Source: UBA8752 sp049610565 (GTDB taxonomy: Bacteria; Bacteroidota; Bacteroidia; Flavobacteriales_D; Sanyastnellaceae). Taken from it: a stretch of DNA of 64,000 nucleotides. Under the pieces are notes generated by a model. That model searched no databases. It worked only from the letters and a program-made list of their open reading frames with translations, and was not told the origin of the DNA. Each line of letters begins with the position of its first letter. Positions within the stretch are counted from its first letter, which is position 1. Below, piece by piece: positions 17,324 through 24,571 of this stretch. The translations under genes were made by a program, and so were the position numbers. The DNA is taken from positions 1 through 64,000 of the forward strand of contig JBMYZR010000001.1 of assembly GCA_049610565.1 (NCBI GenBank), in the 5' to 3' direction.

Positions 17324-19069
17324 ATGCAAAAGCTTCAATCCATCCTCCTCTTCTCCTGCGTGGCCCTGCTCTCCGCAGCCGTCTTCTCCTCCTGCTCCGG
17401 CGGAGCGTCCGGCTCGACAGGTTGGGCATACAACGACTCGGAGAACGGCGGATTCCAGCGCCTGCCGTACATCGGCCAGGAGACCGGTCCCGGACTGGTC
17501 TTCGTCGAAGGCGGAACGTTCACCATGGGACAGGTCGAAGATGACCTGACCGGCGCCTGGGACAATGTGCCCCGCCGCGTGACCGTCAGCTCCTTCTACA
17601 TGGACGAGGCGGAAGTCACCAACTTCTACTGGCTCGAGTACCTCTTCTGGCTCGACCGGGTCTATGGTGACAGCTTCTCCGAAATCGTGGACCGCGCCAA
17701 GCCCGACACCCTCGTGTGGCGCGACCCCCGGGCCTACAACGAACCCTACGTCAACTACTACCTGCGCCACCCCGCCTACCGCGACTACCCGGTCGTCGGC
17801 GTGTCCTGGCTGCAGGCCAATGACTTCTGCAAGTGGCGGACCGACCGCGTCAACGAGCAGATCATGGTGCGCGAGGGCTTCCTCGTCCACAACCCCACGG
17901 GTCAGGTGGACGACAGCTTCTTCAGCACGGAAGCCTACCTCGACGGCCAGTACGAGGAAGCCGCCAAGGCGGCGGACGGCATCAAGGACCTCCGCCCCAA
18001 CGGTGTGGGATACCGCAACGTGGCCATGACCGACGGCATCCTGCTGCCGGACTACCGCCTGCCCACCGAGGCCGAGTGGGAATACGCCGCCCTGAGCCTC
18101 ATCGGCAACAGTGGTGAGGAGCTCATCACGAGCCGCCGCACCTATCCGTGGGACGGCCACTACGTGCGGAACGACGACAGCCGCGGCAAGTTCTACGGAG
18201 AGATCAACGCCAACTTCGTGCGGGCCCGCGGTGACTACATGGGTGTCGCCGGTGCGCTGAATGACAATGCGGACGTGACCGCCCCGGTCTACAGCTACGC
18301 CCCAAACGATTACGGTCTGTACAACATGGCCGGCAACGTCAGCGAGTGGGTCATGGACGTGTACCGTCCCGGAACGTTGCAGGATGCGCAGGAATTCCGC
18401 CCCTTCCGAGGCAACGTGTTCTCCACCAAGCTCCTCGACAGCGAGGGCAACGTGGCCGACAAGCTGGACTACGTGCAGTATGACGTTGCCGCCATCGAGG
18501 TTGCGCTCGAAGAGTACACCGAGACCACGGAAGGCCGGCTGACCACCGAGGGCAACAACCTCGTCGACGCCATCAACCAGAAGATCGAGAACGCCAACGA
18601 AAACCTCGAGCTGAAGCGGGTGGAGGACGCCATGATCCAGATGGATGAGGCCCTCGATCTGATCGAGGAATCCGAAGCGCCCTGCGCACCGGACCTCCGC
18701 CGGATCTGGACGCGCAACATCACCAACACGCCGGGTCAGATGCGCTACCGCGAGGTGACCCTCGAGGAGAACATCGGCCGCCGGAACTACCAGGTCGCTG
18801 ACAACATCGATTACCTCGATGGCGACAAGGAAAGCAGCATCTACTACGACCAGGACGAGGAAGGCACCGTGTACGAATACGGCGGAACCTCCCTCATCAA
18901 CGACAACGTCCGCGTCTACAAGGGCGGAAGCTGGAATGACCGGGTCTACTGGATCATTCCCGGCACGCGCCGGTTCCTCGAGGAGGACCAGAGCAGCGCC
19001 ACCATCGGCTTCCGTTGCGCCATGACCCGTGTGGGATCCCCCCGCGGCAACGCCATGGGCAACAACTGA
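17324..19069 (+). CDS. gldJ: Gliding motility / type IX secretion lipoprotein GldJ
   Basis: GldJ is an outer-membrane lipoprotein of the formylglycine-generating-enzyme fold, essential for gliding and type IX secretion. The 581-residue protein has a lipoprotein signal with Cys24 (AVFSSCSGG), then GWAYND, GPGLVFVEGGTFTMG and PRRVTVSSFYMDEAEVTN. The next stretches are YRLPTEAEWEYAAL, NDYGLYNMAGNVSEWVMDVY and a final FRCAMTR. A Glu-rich helical insert (about 385-450) separates the two halves of the FGE domain. The downstream neighbour murF is the classic gldJ partner, though here a strong terminator separates them. Confidence 0.93.
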   Translation: MQKLQSILLFSCVALLSAAVFSSCSGGASGSTGWAYNDSENGGFQRLPYIGQETGPGLVFVEGGTFTMGQVEDDLTGAWDNVPRRVTVSSFYMDEAEVTNFYWLEYLFWLDRVYGDSFSEIVDRAKPDTLVWRDPRAYNEPYVNYYLRHPAYRDYPVVGVSWLQANDFCKWRTDRVNEQIMVREGFLVHNPTGQVDDSFFSTEAYLDGQYEEAAKAADGIKDLRPNGVGYRNVAMTDGILLPDYRLPTEAEWEYAALSLIGNSGEELITSRRTYPWDGHYVRNDDSRGKFYGEINANFVRARGDYMGVAGALNDNADVTAPVYSYAPNDYGLYNMAGNVSEWVMDVYRPGTLQDAQEFRPFRGNVFSTKLLDSEGNVADKLDYVQYDVAAIEVALEEYTETTEGRLTTEGNNLVDAINQKIENANENLELKRVEDAMIQMDEALDLIEESEAPCAPDLRRIWTRNITNTPGQMRYREVTLEENIGRRNYQVADNIDYLDGDKESSIYYDQDEEGTVYEYGGTSLINDNVRVYKGGSWNDRVYWIIPGTRRFLEEDQSSATIGFRCAMTRVGSPRGNAMGNN

Positions 19070-19094
19070 GTCCACACCGAACACTGTTCATTCC

Positions 19095-19138
19095 GAACCC
19101 CGTGATGGCCCCGAGCCTCACGGGGTTCGTCTTTTCTT
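19095..19138 (+). terminator. Rho-independent terminator after gldJ
   Basis: A perfect 11-base-pair stem (GAACCCCGTGA paired with TCACGGGGTTC) with a 12-base loop is followed by GTCTTTTCTT. It begins 26 bases after the gldJ stop and ends just before the murF ATG, so murF likely needs its own promoter or read-through. Confidence 0.85.
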
Positions 19139-19145
19139 GGCCACC

Positions 19146-20462
19146 ATGAACCTCACCTCCAACGACGCGCTGCTCGACTGGTTCGACCGGTCTGACGGGG
19201 TCACCACCGACACCCGCCGGTGTGGGCCGGGCAAGCTGTTCTTTGCCCTCAAGGGGGAGCGGTTCGACGGCAATGCCTTTGCCCTCGATGCGCTGGCCGC
19301 GGGGTGCATCGGTGCCGTGGTCGACGATGCGTCACTCGAAGGGGAAGGCCTCCTCCTCGTCGACGATGTGCTGACCGCCCTTCAGGACCTCGCCCACCTT
19401 CACAGGCAACGCTTCAGTGGCCCCGTGTTTGGCCTCACCGGGAGCAATGGCAAGACGACCACCAAGGAACTCTTGCGCGCCGTCCTCTCGAAGCGCTACG
19501 CCGTTCACGCCACCGAAGGCAACCTCAACAACCACATCGGCGTCCCGTTGACGTTGCTGTCGATGCCAATCGACGTGGAGTTCGCCCTCGTCGAGATGGG
19601 CGCCAACCACCAGGGTGAGATTGCCCTGCTTTCCCGCATCGCGGATCCCACGCACGGCATGATCACCAACGTCGGCCTCGCCCACCTCGAAGGATTTGGC
19701 GGCGTGGAGGGCGTCAAGAAGGGCAAGCAGGAGCTGTACGTGCATCTGGCGGGCCGCGAAGGCGTGGCCCTGGTGCCCGCCGATGACGCCGACCTGATGG
19801 CCCTCAGTGAACTCAAGGGGCTCCAGCGCCGGCTGTACCGGACGGCCGAACACCCGCCGCTCCTGTGGCGCGACGGCACCGCTCCGGACGCCCCCCTGTT
19901 CTGGTCCACCGATGGCACCCGGACTCCGGGCGTGTGGCATGCCGGTGGGGCGCCCATCCCCGTCCAGCTCGAAGGACCGCATCAGGTGGCCAACATGGCA
20001 GCTGCCGTGGCGGCCGGGCTTCACTTCGGCGTATCCGAGGCCGACATCTGCGCGGCCTTGGCGGCCTTCGAGCCGGTCAAGCAGCGCGGCGAAACCGTCA
20101 GCACGGACCGCAACACGGTCATCGTGGACTGCTACAATGCCAATCCGAGTTCGGTTGAATCCACCCTGCGGGCCTTTTCTGCAGCGGACCACACGGCCCC
20201 CCTCGCCATCCTCGGCGACATGATGGAACTGGGTGACCACGCGGCCGAGGGCCACCAACTCGCCCGGGATGTAGCCCGAGAGTGCGGCATCGAATGCTGG
20301 GTGGTCGGCGGGCAGTTCGCCACCCATGCACCGGGGGACCGGACCTTCCAGGACCTGGCCGCCTTGCTGGCCGCCTTGGAGAAGGACACCCCTTCCGGAC
20401 GGACCGTTCTCCTGAAGGGGTCCCGGTCCATGCAACTCGAGTCGCTCGTCCCGCATCTGTGA
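19146..20462 (+). CDS. murF: UDP-MurNAc-tripeptide--D-Ala-D-Ala ligase
   Basis: MurF adds D-Ala-D-Ala to the peptidoglycan precursor in the cytoplasm. The 438-residue protein has the N-terminal MurF domain with DTRRCGPGKLFFALKGERFDG, the ATP-binding loop GLTGSNGKTTTKELL (about 97-111), NNHIGVPLTLL, EMGANHQGEI, and the C-terminal DCYNANPSSV and LGDMMELG motifs. I chose the ATG at 19146 because the N-terminus then aligns with the family; the frame runs upstream through the terminator. The link to gldJ is conserved in flavobacteria. Confidence 0.96.
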   Translation: MNLTSNDALLDWFDRSDGVTTDTRRCGPGKLFFALKGERFDGNAFALDALAAGCIGAVVDDASLEGEGLLLVDDVLTALQDLAHLHRQRFSGPVFGLTGSNGKTTTKELLRAVLSKRYAVHATEGNLNNHIGVPLTLLSMPIDVEFALVEMGANHQGEIALLSRIADPTHGMITNVGLAHLEGFGGVEGVKKGKQELYVHLAGREGVALVPADDADLMALSELKGLQRRLYRTAEHPPLLWRDGTAPDAPLFWSTDGTRTPGVWHAGGAPIPVQLEGPHQVANMAAAVAAGLHFGVSEADICAALAAFEPVKQRGETVSTDRNTVIVDCYNANPSSVESTLRAFSAADHTAPLAILGDMMELGDHAAEGHQLARDVARECGIECWVVGGQFATHAPGDRTFQDLAALLAALEKDTPSGRTVLLKGSRSMQLESLVPHL

Positions 20463-20486
20463 GGCCGTTCCACCGACACCGGGCCG

Positions 20487-20494
20487 TACCTTTG
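20487..20494 (+). promoter_or_regulatory. -7 promoter box abutting the tyrS start
   Basis: TACCTTTG matches TAnnTTTG exactly and ends five bases before the tyrS ATG at 20500, predicting a transcript that starts at or next to the start codon. No clear TTTG is found 19 bases upstream. Confidence 0.5.
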
Positions 20495-20499
20495 TGACC

Positions 20500-21777
20500 A
20501 TGGATTTCATTGCCGAATTGAAGTGGCGCGGCATGCTGCACGATGCCATGCCGGGCCTCGAAGAGCATCTCGCCAAGGAGCAGACCACCGGCTATGTGGG
20601 CTTCGACCCGACGGCGGATTCCCTGCACATCGGCAACCTCGTCCCCGTGATGCTCCTGGTCCACCTCCAGCGGGCGGGCCACCGGCCGATTGCCCTCGTG
20701 GGCGGCGCCACCGGCATGGTGGGCGACCCCAGCGGCAAGACCGCCGAGCGGCAGTTCCTCGACCTCGACGTCCTGCAGCACAACCTCGATTGCCAGAAGG
20801 CCCAGCTCGAGCGTTTCCTCGACTTCGAGGGCCCCGCCGCCGCCCAGGTGGTCAACAACCACGATTGGTTCAAGGACTTCAGCTTCCTCGACTTCATCCG
20901 CGACGTCGGCAAGCACATCACCGTCAACTACATGACGGCCAAGGATTCGGTGAAGAACCGGCTCGAGGGCGGCATGAGCTTCACGGAATTCAGCTATCAG
21001 CTGGTGCAGGGGTACGACTTCTACCACCTGTGGAAGGAACACGGCTGCATGCTGCAGATGGGCGGCAGCGACCAATGGGGCAACATGACCACCGGCACCG
21101 AACTCATCCGCCGGAAGGGCCAGGGCCACGCGTTTGCCCTCACCGCTCCGCTGATTACCAAGGCGGATGGCTCCAAGTTCGGCAAGAGCGAAGGCGGCAA
21201 CGTGTGGATCGACAAAGCCCGCACCAGCGCCTACAAATTCTACCAGTACTGGATCAACGCGGCCGACGAGGACGCCGCCCGGTACATCCGCATTTTCACC
21301 CTGCTCGACCGCGAGCGCATCGAGGAGATCGAGGCCGCCCACGCCGAAAACCCGGGCGCCCGCCTGCTGCAGAAGGAGCTGGCCGCCGACGTGACCCGCC
21401 GCATCCACGGCGAGGAGGACCTCCAGACGGCCATTGCCGCCACGGGACTGCTCTTCGGCAAGTCCACCGAGGACGACCTCCGTGCGCTGCCGGAAAGCGA
21501 GCTGCTGAGCGTCTTTGAGGGCGTGCCGCAACGGGAGGTGTCCCGCGACGCCCTCTCGGCCGGCATCGGCATCATCGATCTGCTCGCCGGTGGAGACGCC
21601 CCCTTCCTCGCCAGCGGCGGGGAGGCGCGCCGCGCCCTCAAGGAGAACTCGGTGAGCGTCAACCGCAACAAGGTGACGGCCGACAAGGTGGTGTCATCGG
21701 ATGACCTCATCGGCAGCGGCCTGGTGCTGCTCCAACGCGGAAAGAAGAACTACTACTTGGTCCGGGTGACGGACTGA
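20500..21777 (+). CDS. tyrS: Tyrosyl-tRNA synthetase
   Basis: TyrS charges tRNA-Tyr. The 425-residue class I enzyme has the HIGH-type motif in SLHIGNLVP (about residues 43-51), the tyrosine-binding YDFYHLWKEHGC region, the KMSKS-type motif as KFGKSEGG, and a C-terminal S4 RNA-binding domain (ARRALKENSVSVNRNKV). A GTG six bases upstream is in frame, but the ATG at 20500 gives the normal N-terminus (MDFIAELKWRG). It is convergent with the next gene. Confidence 0.97.
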   Translation: MDFIAELKWRGMLHDAMPGLEEHLAKEQTTGYVGFDPTADSLHIGNLVPVMLLVHLQRAGHRPIALVGGATGMVGDPSGKTAERQFLDLDVLQHNLDCQKAQLERFLDFEGPAAAQVVNNHDWFKDFSFLDFIRDVGKHITVNYMTAKDSVKNRLEGGMSFTEFSYQLVQGYDFYHLWKEHGCMLQMGGSDQWGNMTTGTELIRRKGQGHAFALTAPLITKADGSKFGKSEGGNVWIDKARTSAYKFYQYWINAADEDAARYIRIFTLLDRERIEEIEAAHAENPGARLLQKELAADVTRRIHGEEDLQTAIAATGLLFGKSTEDDLRALPESELLSVFEGVPQREVSRDALSAGIGIIDLLAGGDAPFLASGGEARRALKENSVSVNRNKVTADKVVSSDDLIGSGLVLLQRGKKNYYLVRVTD

Positions 21778-21785
21778 CCCCGGCA

Positions 21786-22835
21786 TCAGCCGAACAGGGC
21801 CGCCAATTCCCGCCCCTCCACGAGGTACAGGAACACGACCAGCAGGACGCTGATCACGAGTCCCAAGGTCGCCTTGCCGAGGTCGCTGAAGACCATGGGC
21901 CAGAGGCGCGTCCGGTCGAGCTCGTTGAGGCGCATGCGCAAGGCCACCTCACGGCCGGCCAGCATGCCGAGGAAGACCCAGGTCGTGCTCATGGGCACCT
22001 TGGCCCCGATGCCGAAGGTGTCGAACTTGAAGATGAGCAGCACCATCCCGTAGAAGAGGTCAATGAAGGTGGCCGAGCGGATGTCGGCCGTGTTGGTCTT
22101 GACCCGGACGATCTTCTGGATCTCGCCACCGCGTTGGTAGAAGATGTAGCCGAGCATGCCGACCAACACCACGAGGGCAAACGCGAACTTCCAGAACTCC
22201 ACTTGGGCCGGATCTCCCAAGTAGACCAGGATGTTGACGAGGTCCTGGGTCAGCCACTGGCTCCACAGGAAACCGGTCGCCAGCCATTGGGTCACCGTCC
22301 AGAACCGCTTGTTCTGCATGAGCCCCTTGCCCTCCTCCATGGGGTGCTGGAGGAAGAACCGCTCCGTGGCCCGACTCAACACCACGAAGGCCACGATGGC
22401 GAACAGGAAGGCCACTCCATAGCCCCCGAGGCTCTTCACGAGCATCTTGGGCAAGGCCTTGGGCGCAAAGAAGGTCAGGACCAGGAACGTCGTGCTCACC
22501 GGGATGCCGAGCCGCGTGATGCCCAGCAGGGCCAGCGGGGGCAACACATACCAGATCGACATCGTCGGGAAGTCGATGGGCTTGTCGGGGTCCTGGAACA
22601 GGCCGGCGTACTTGCCGAAGGTCAGGTCTCCGCCCTTGCCCCCGAGGTATTCTCCGAGGCCGAGGTATCCCATCGTCACCACAATGGCCATGATGCCGCC
22701 GGCAAACAACCAGAGGACCCACCACGGCTTGTCCTCATTGGACGTCAGAAAGGTGCCCAGCGTCTGAATGCTGTCATTGCCGACCACTGAATAGGCGGCG
22801 AGGGTGAATCCGAGCAGGGCGATGACCGACTCCAT
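21786..22835 (-). CDS. PiT-like phosphate/sulfate permease family membrane protein
   Basis: A 349-residue integral membrane protein with about nine or ten hydrophobic segments. It contains two internally related PiT-type motifs: VVGNDSIQTLGTF with GIPVSTT in the first half, and KVPMSTTWVFLGMLAG in the second. This matches the inverted-repeat architecture of inorganic phosphate transporters, but the first signature (normally GANDVANA-like) is strongly altered, so the substrate is uncertain. The start at 22835 is supported by a promoter with a correctly spaced -33 element immediately upstream. Confidence 0.7.
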   Translation of the reverse strand: MESVIALLGFTLAAYSVVGNDSIQTLGTFLTSNEDKPWWVLWLFAGGIMAIVVTMGYLGLGEYLGGKGGDLTFGKYAGLFQDPDKPIDFPTMSIWYVLPPLALLGITRLGIPVSTTFLVLTFFAPKALPKMLVKSLGGYGVAFLFAIVAFVVLSRATERFFLQHPMEEGKGLMQNKRFWTVTQWLATGFLWSQWLTQDLVNILVYLGDPAQVEFWKFAFALVVLVGMLGYIFYQRGGEIQKIVRVKTNTADIRSATFIDLFYGMVLLIFKFDTFGIGAKVPMSTTWVFLGMLAGREVALRMRLNELDRTRLWPMVFSDLGKATLGLVISVLLVVFLYLVEGRELAALFG

Positions 22836-22842
22836 GGCGCGG

Positions 22843-22874
22843 CGAATCTACGCGGCGCATGGATGTGTGACAAA
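22843..22874 (-). promoter_or_regulatory. Promoter (TTTG, 20 bases, TAGATTCG) at the permease start
   Basis: On the minus strand TTTG (22874-22871) is followed after 20 bases by TAGATTCG (22850-22843), one base off TAnnTTTG. Seven bases separate the box from the ATG at 22835, so the predicted transcription start coincides with the start codon. Confidence 0.6.
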
Positions 22875-22888
22875 GGATTTCGCGGAGT

Positions 22889-24010
22889 TCATTGCACCAT
22901 CAGATTGCACCCCCTGACCTCGGCGTGATCGAACCGCCCGAGAACCTCGAAACGGCGGCCTGAAGCGCCCCACAGAGGCCGCGCCAGGTCCTGCGTCGAG
23001 AGGAAACAACAGCTTCCGAGGTTGGCCAGATCCACGATGTCCAGCCCCCCGGTAGCGCCTGTGCGCTCCTCGGTAAACGGGTCGTCGGTGCGCCGGATGC
23101 GGACCTTCATCCAGGGTGGGGTTTCGTATTGACCCGCCCCAGGAGACCACGCCTGGCTCAGCAGCTCCGTCATGCCGTACTCGCCGTGGATGGCGGTGCT
23201 GCCGAACCCGGCCATGAGGTGGGCGTGTACCTGCTCGCGGACCCACTCCTTGCGGCGGCCTTTCATGCCGCCCGTCTCGACGATGGCCACCGTGTCCGAC
23301 AGGGCGCCGCGTCCGGCTGCGGACCATGCCTCCGCCGCATCCACGAGGGCCCAGGTCACGCCGATCACGACGGGCTTCCGGCCCTGTTCGAGGGCCGCGT
23401 CCATGGCGGCAAACAGCCCCGCCTCATCGCGGAGGTAGAACCCGTCTCCCGCCGATTCTCCGGGCAGTGCCCAACCGGCTTCCCGGAAGTCCTCGACCAT
23501 GTGCACCAGGCTGCTGTCCGCGCGCTCGAGGTAGCCGGGCAGGAGCCCCAACACCACGGCTCCCCCCTGCCCCGGCGGTCCGTAGACCCGCTCAAAGGCG
23601 GTCCGGGCGCCGAGCGCATACAGTCCAGGGGTCCGAACGGTGTGAACCCCGCGCACCGCGGTTCCTCCCGTGGTGCCGCTCGTCCGGAACACCAGGGGCG
23701 GGACGCCCGGTTCCTCGACGCCTGCGGTGTGGACATCGCCCCACTTGAAAGCCTCCACCGGCAAGTGCGGAATGTCCCCCGCCCGATCCAGGGCCACCGC
23801 CCGCTCATCCGTCCAGCCGACGGCCAGGCACCACCTGCGGTACACCGGATTGAACCGGAATTGCAGGCGGAACACGTCGAGGGCCAGCCCGTCGAATTCC
23901 CCAGGCGTCCCGTCTCCACCGGACCGCATGAGCGCCTCGATGCGGCTGCGCAATTCCACGGCGGATTCCCGCGCTTCTTTTGGATTCCATTGGCCTTCGC
24001 CGCCCTGCAT
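22889..24010 (-). CDS. LuxE-like acyl-protein synthetase / adenylating enzyme
   Basis: A 373-residue protein of the LuxE/acyl-protein-synthetase type, related to the ANL adenylating superfamily. LuxE enzymes activate fatty acids as acyl-AMP. Visible motifs are the Ser/Thr/Gly-rich AMP-binding loop FRTSGTTGGTAVRG (about 128-141), ETGGMKGRRKEW, HGEYGMTELLSQAW (the A5-like motif) and a C-terminal DLARPLWGASGRRFEVLGR. No other lux genes are nearby, so bioluminescence is not implied; in Bacteroidota such genes often sit in cell-envelope or lipid contexts. The start is set at 24010 from the family N-terminus. It is divergent from a small lipoprotein gene. Confidence 0.75.
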   Translation of the reverse strand: MQGGEGQWNPKEARESAVELRSRIEALMRSGGDGTPGEFDGLALDVFRLQFRFNPVYRRWCLAVGWTDERAVALDRAGDIPHLPVEAFKWGDVHTAGVEEPGVPPLVFRTSGTTGGTAVRGVHTVRTPGLYALGARTAFERVYGPPGQGGAVVLGLLPGYLERADSSLVHMVEDFREAGWALPGESAGDGFYLRDEAGLFAAMDAALEQGRKPVVIGVTWALVDAAEAWSAAGRGALSDTVAIVETGGMKGRRKEWVREQVHAHLMAGFGSTAIHGEYGMTELLSQAWSPGAGQYETPPWMKVRIRRTDDPFTEERTGATGGLDIVDLANLGSCCFLSTQDLARPLWGASGRRFEVLGRFDHAEVRGCNLMVQ

Positions 24011-24013
24011 CGA

Positions 24014-24026
24014 CCGCAAATTGCGG
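24014..24026. repeat. Short palindrome between divergent genes
   Basis: CCGCAA, one base, TTGCGG is a perfect inverted repeat lying between the LuxE-like start (24010) and the lipoprotein start (24041). It could be an operator, but one copy of 13 bases may also be chance. Confidence 0.25.
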
Positions 24027-24028
24027 CT

Positions 24029-24036
24029 TAATTTTC
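24029..24036 (+). promoter_or_regulatory. Candidate -7 box abutting the lipoprotein start
   Basis: TAATTTTC is one base off TAnnTTTG and ends four bases before the ATG at 24041, the same tight spacing seen at several other genes in this window. Confidence 0.4.
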
Positions 24037-24040
24037 CCCC

Positions 24041-24571
24041 ATGCGAGGATGGAACGGTGTGATTTCCCACGGAGGCGGACTCATGGCCTGGGCGGCGGTG
24101 CTGGCCTCCCTTCTGATCATGGCGGGATGTGAGCCCCTGGTGTCCTTGCCGCCCGAGCCTCGCCTCACCGAGGTCGCGCTGACCACTGAGGGAGACATCG
24201 GACAGCTCTCCATCGGATTCGAGGACGGGGACGGCAACTTCGGGCTCGACCAGGCCGACACGACGGACGCCTTCTGCCCCACCTGCCCCTTCCACCACAA
24301 CGTCTTTTGCCACTACGAGGAGCTTCGGGATGGCCAATGGACGCCGATTCCGCTCGACCCCGCCATCGGCCAGGTGCCCTTCTTCTACCGGGCGCCGCGC
24401 ATTGAGCCCACCGGCCAGAACAAGGCCCTGCGGGGCACCATCACCGTGGAATTGGCGCCGCGGTTCTACCTCACGTCGGCGTGGGACACCGTCCGGTTTG
24501 CCGTGCACATCGTGGACCGGGACCTCCAATCGAGCGACACCCTGCGCACCGGATTCGCGGTCAAGCCCTGA
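24041..24571 (+). CDS. Small conserved lipoprotein, function unknown
   Basis: A 176-residue exported protein with a lipoprotein signal: basic start, hydrophobic core (about 15-26) and lipobox IMAGC (Cys28). The mature part has FEDGDGNFGLD, which resembles a calcium-binding loop, a CPTC cysteine pair, and predicted beta-strands. Similar small lipoproteins occur across Bacteroidota without an assigned role. Its last 11 bases overlap the tail of the convergent Na/Pi cotransporter gene. Confidence 0.75.
   Translation: MRGWNGVISHGGGLMAWAAVLASLLIMAGCEPLVSLPPEPRLTEVALTTEGDIGQLSIGFEDGDGNFGLDQADTTDAFCPTCPFHHNVFCHYEELRDGQWTPIPLDPAIGQVPFFYRAPRIEPTGQNKALRGTITVELAPRFYLTSAWDTVRFAVHIVDRDLQSSDTLRTGFAVKP

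Noticed and set aside
17255..19084. A minus-strand open frame of about 609 codons opposite gldJ.
   Set aside because: It is antisense to gldJ and shows no recognisable motif; GldJ features are unambiguous on the plus strand.
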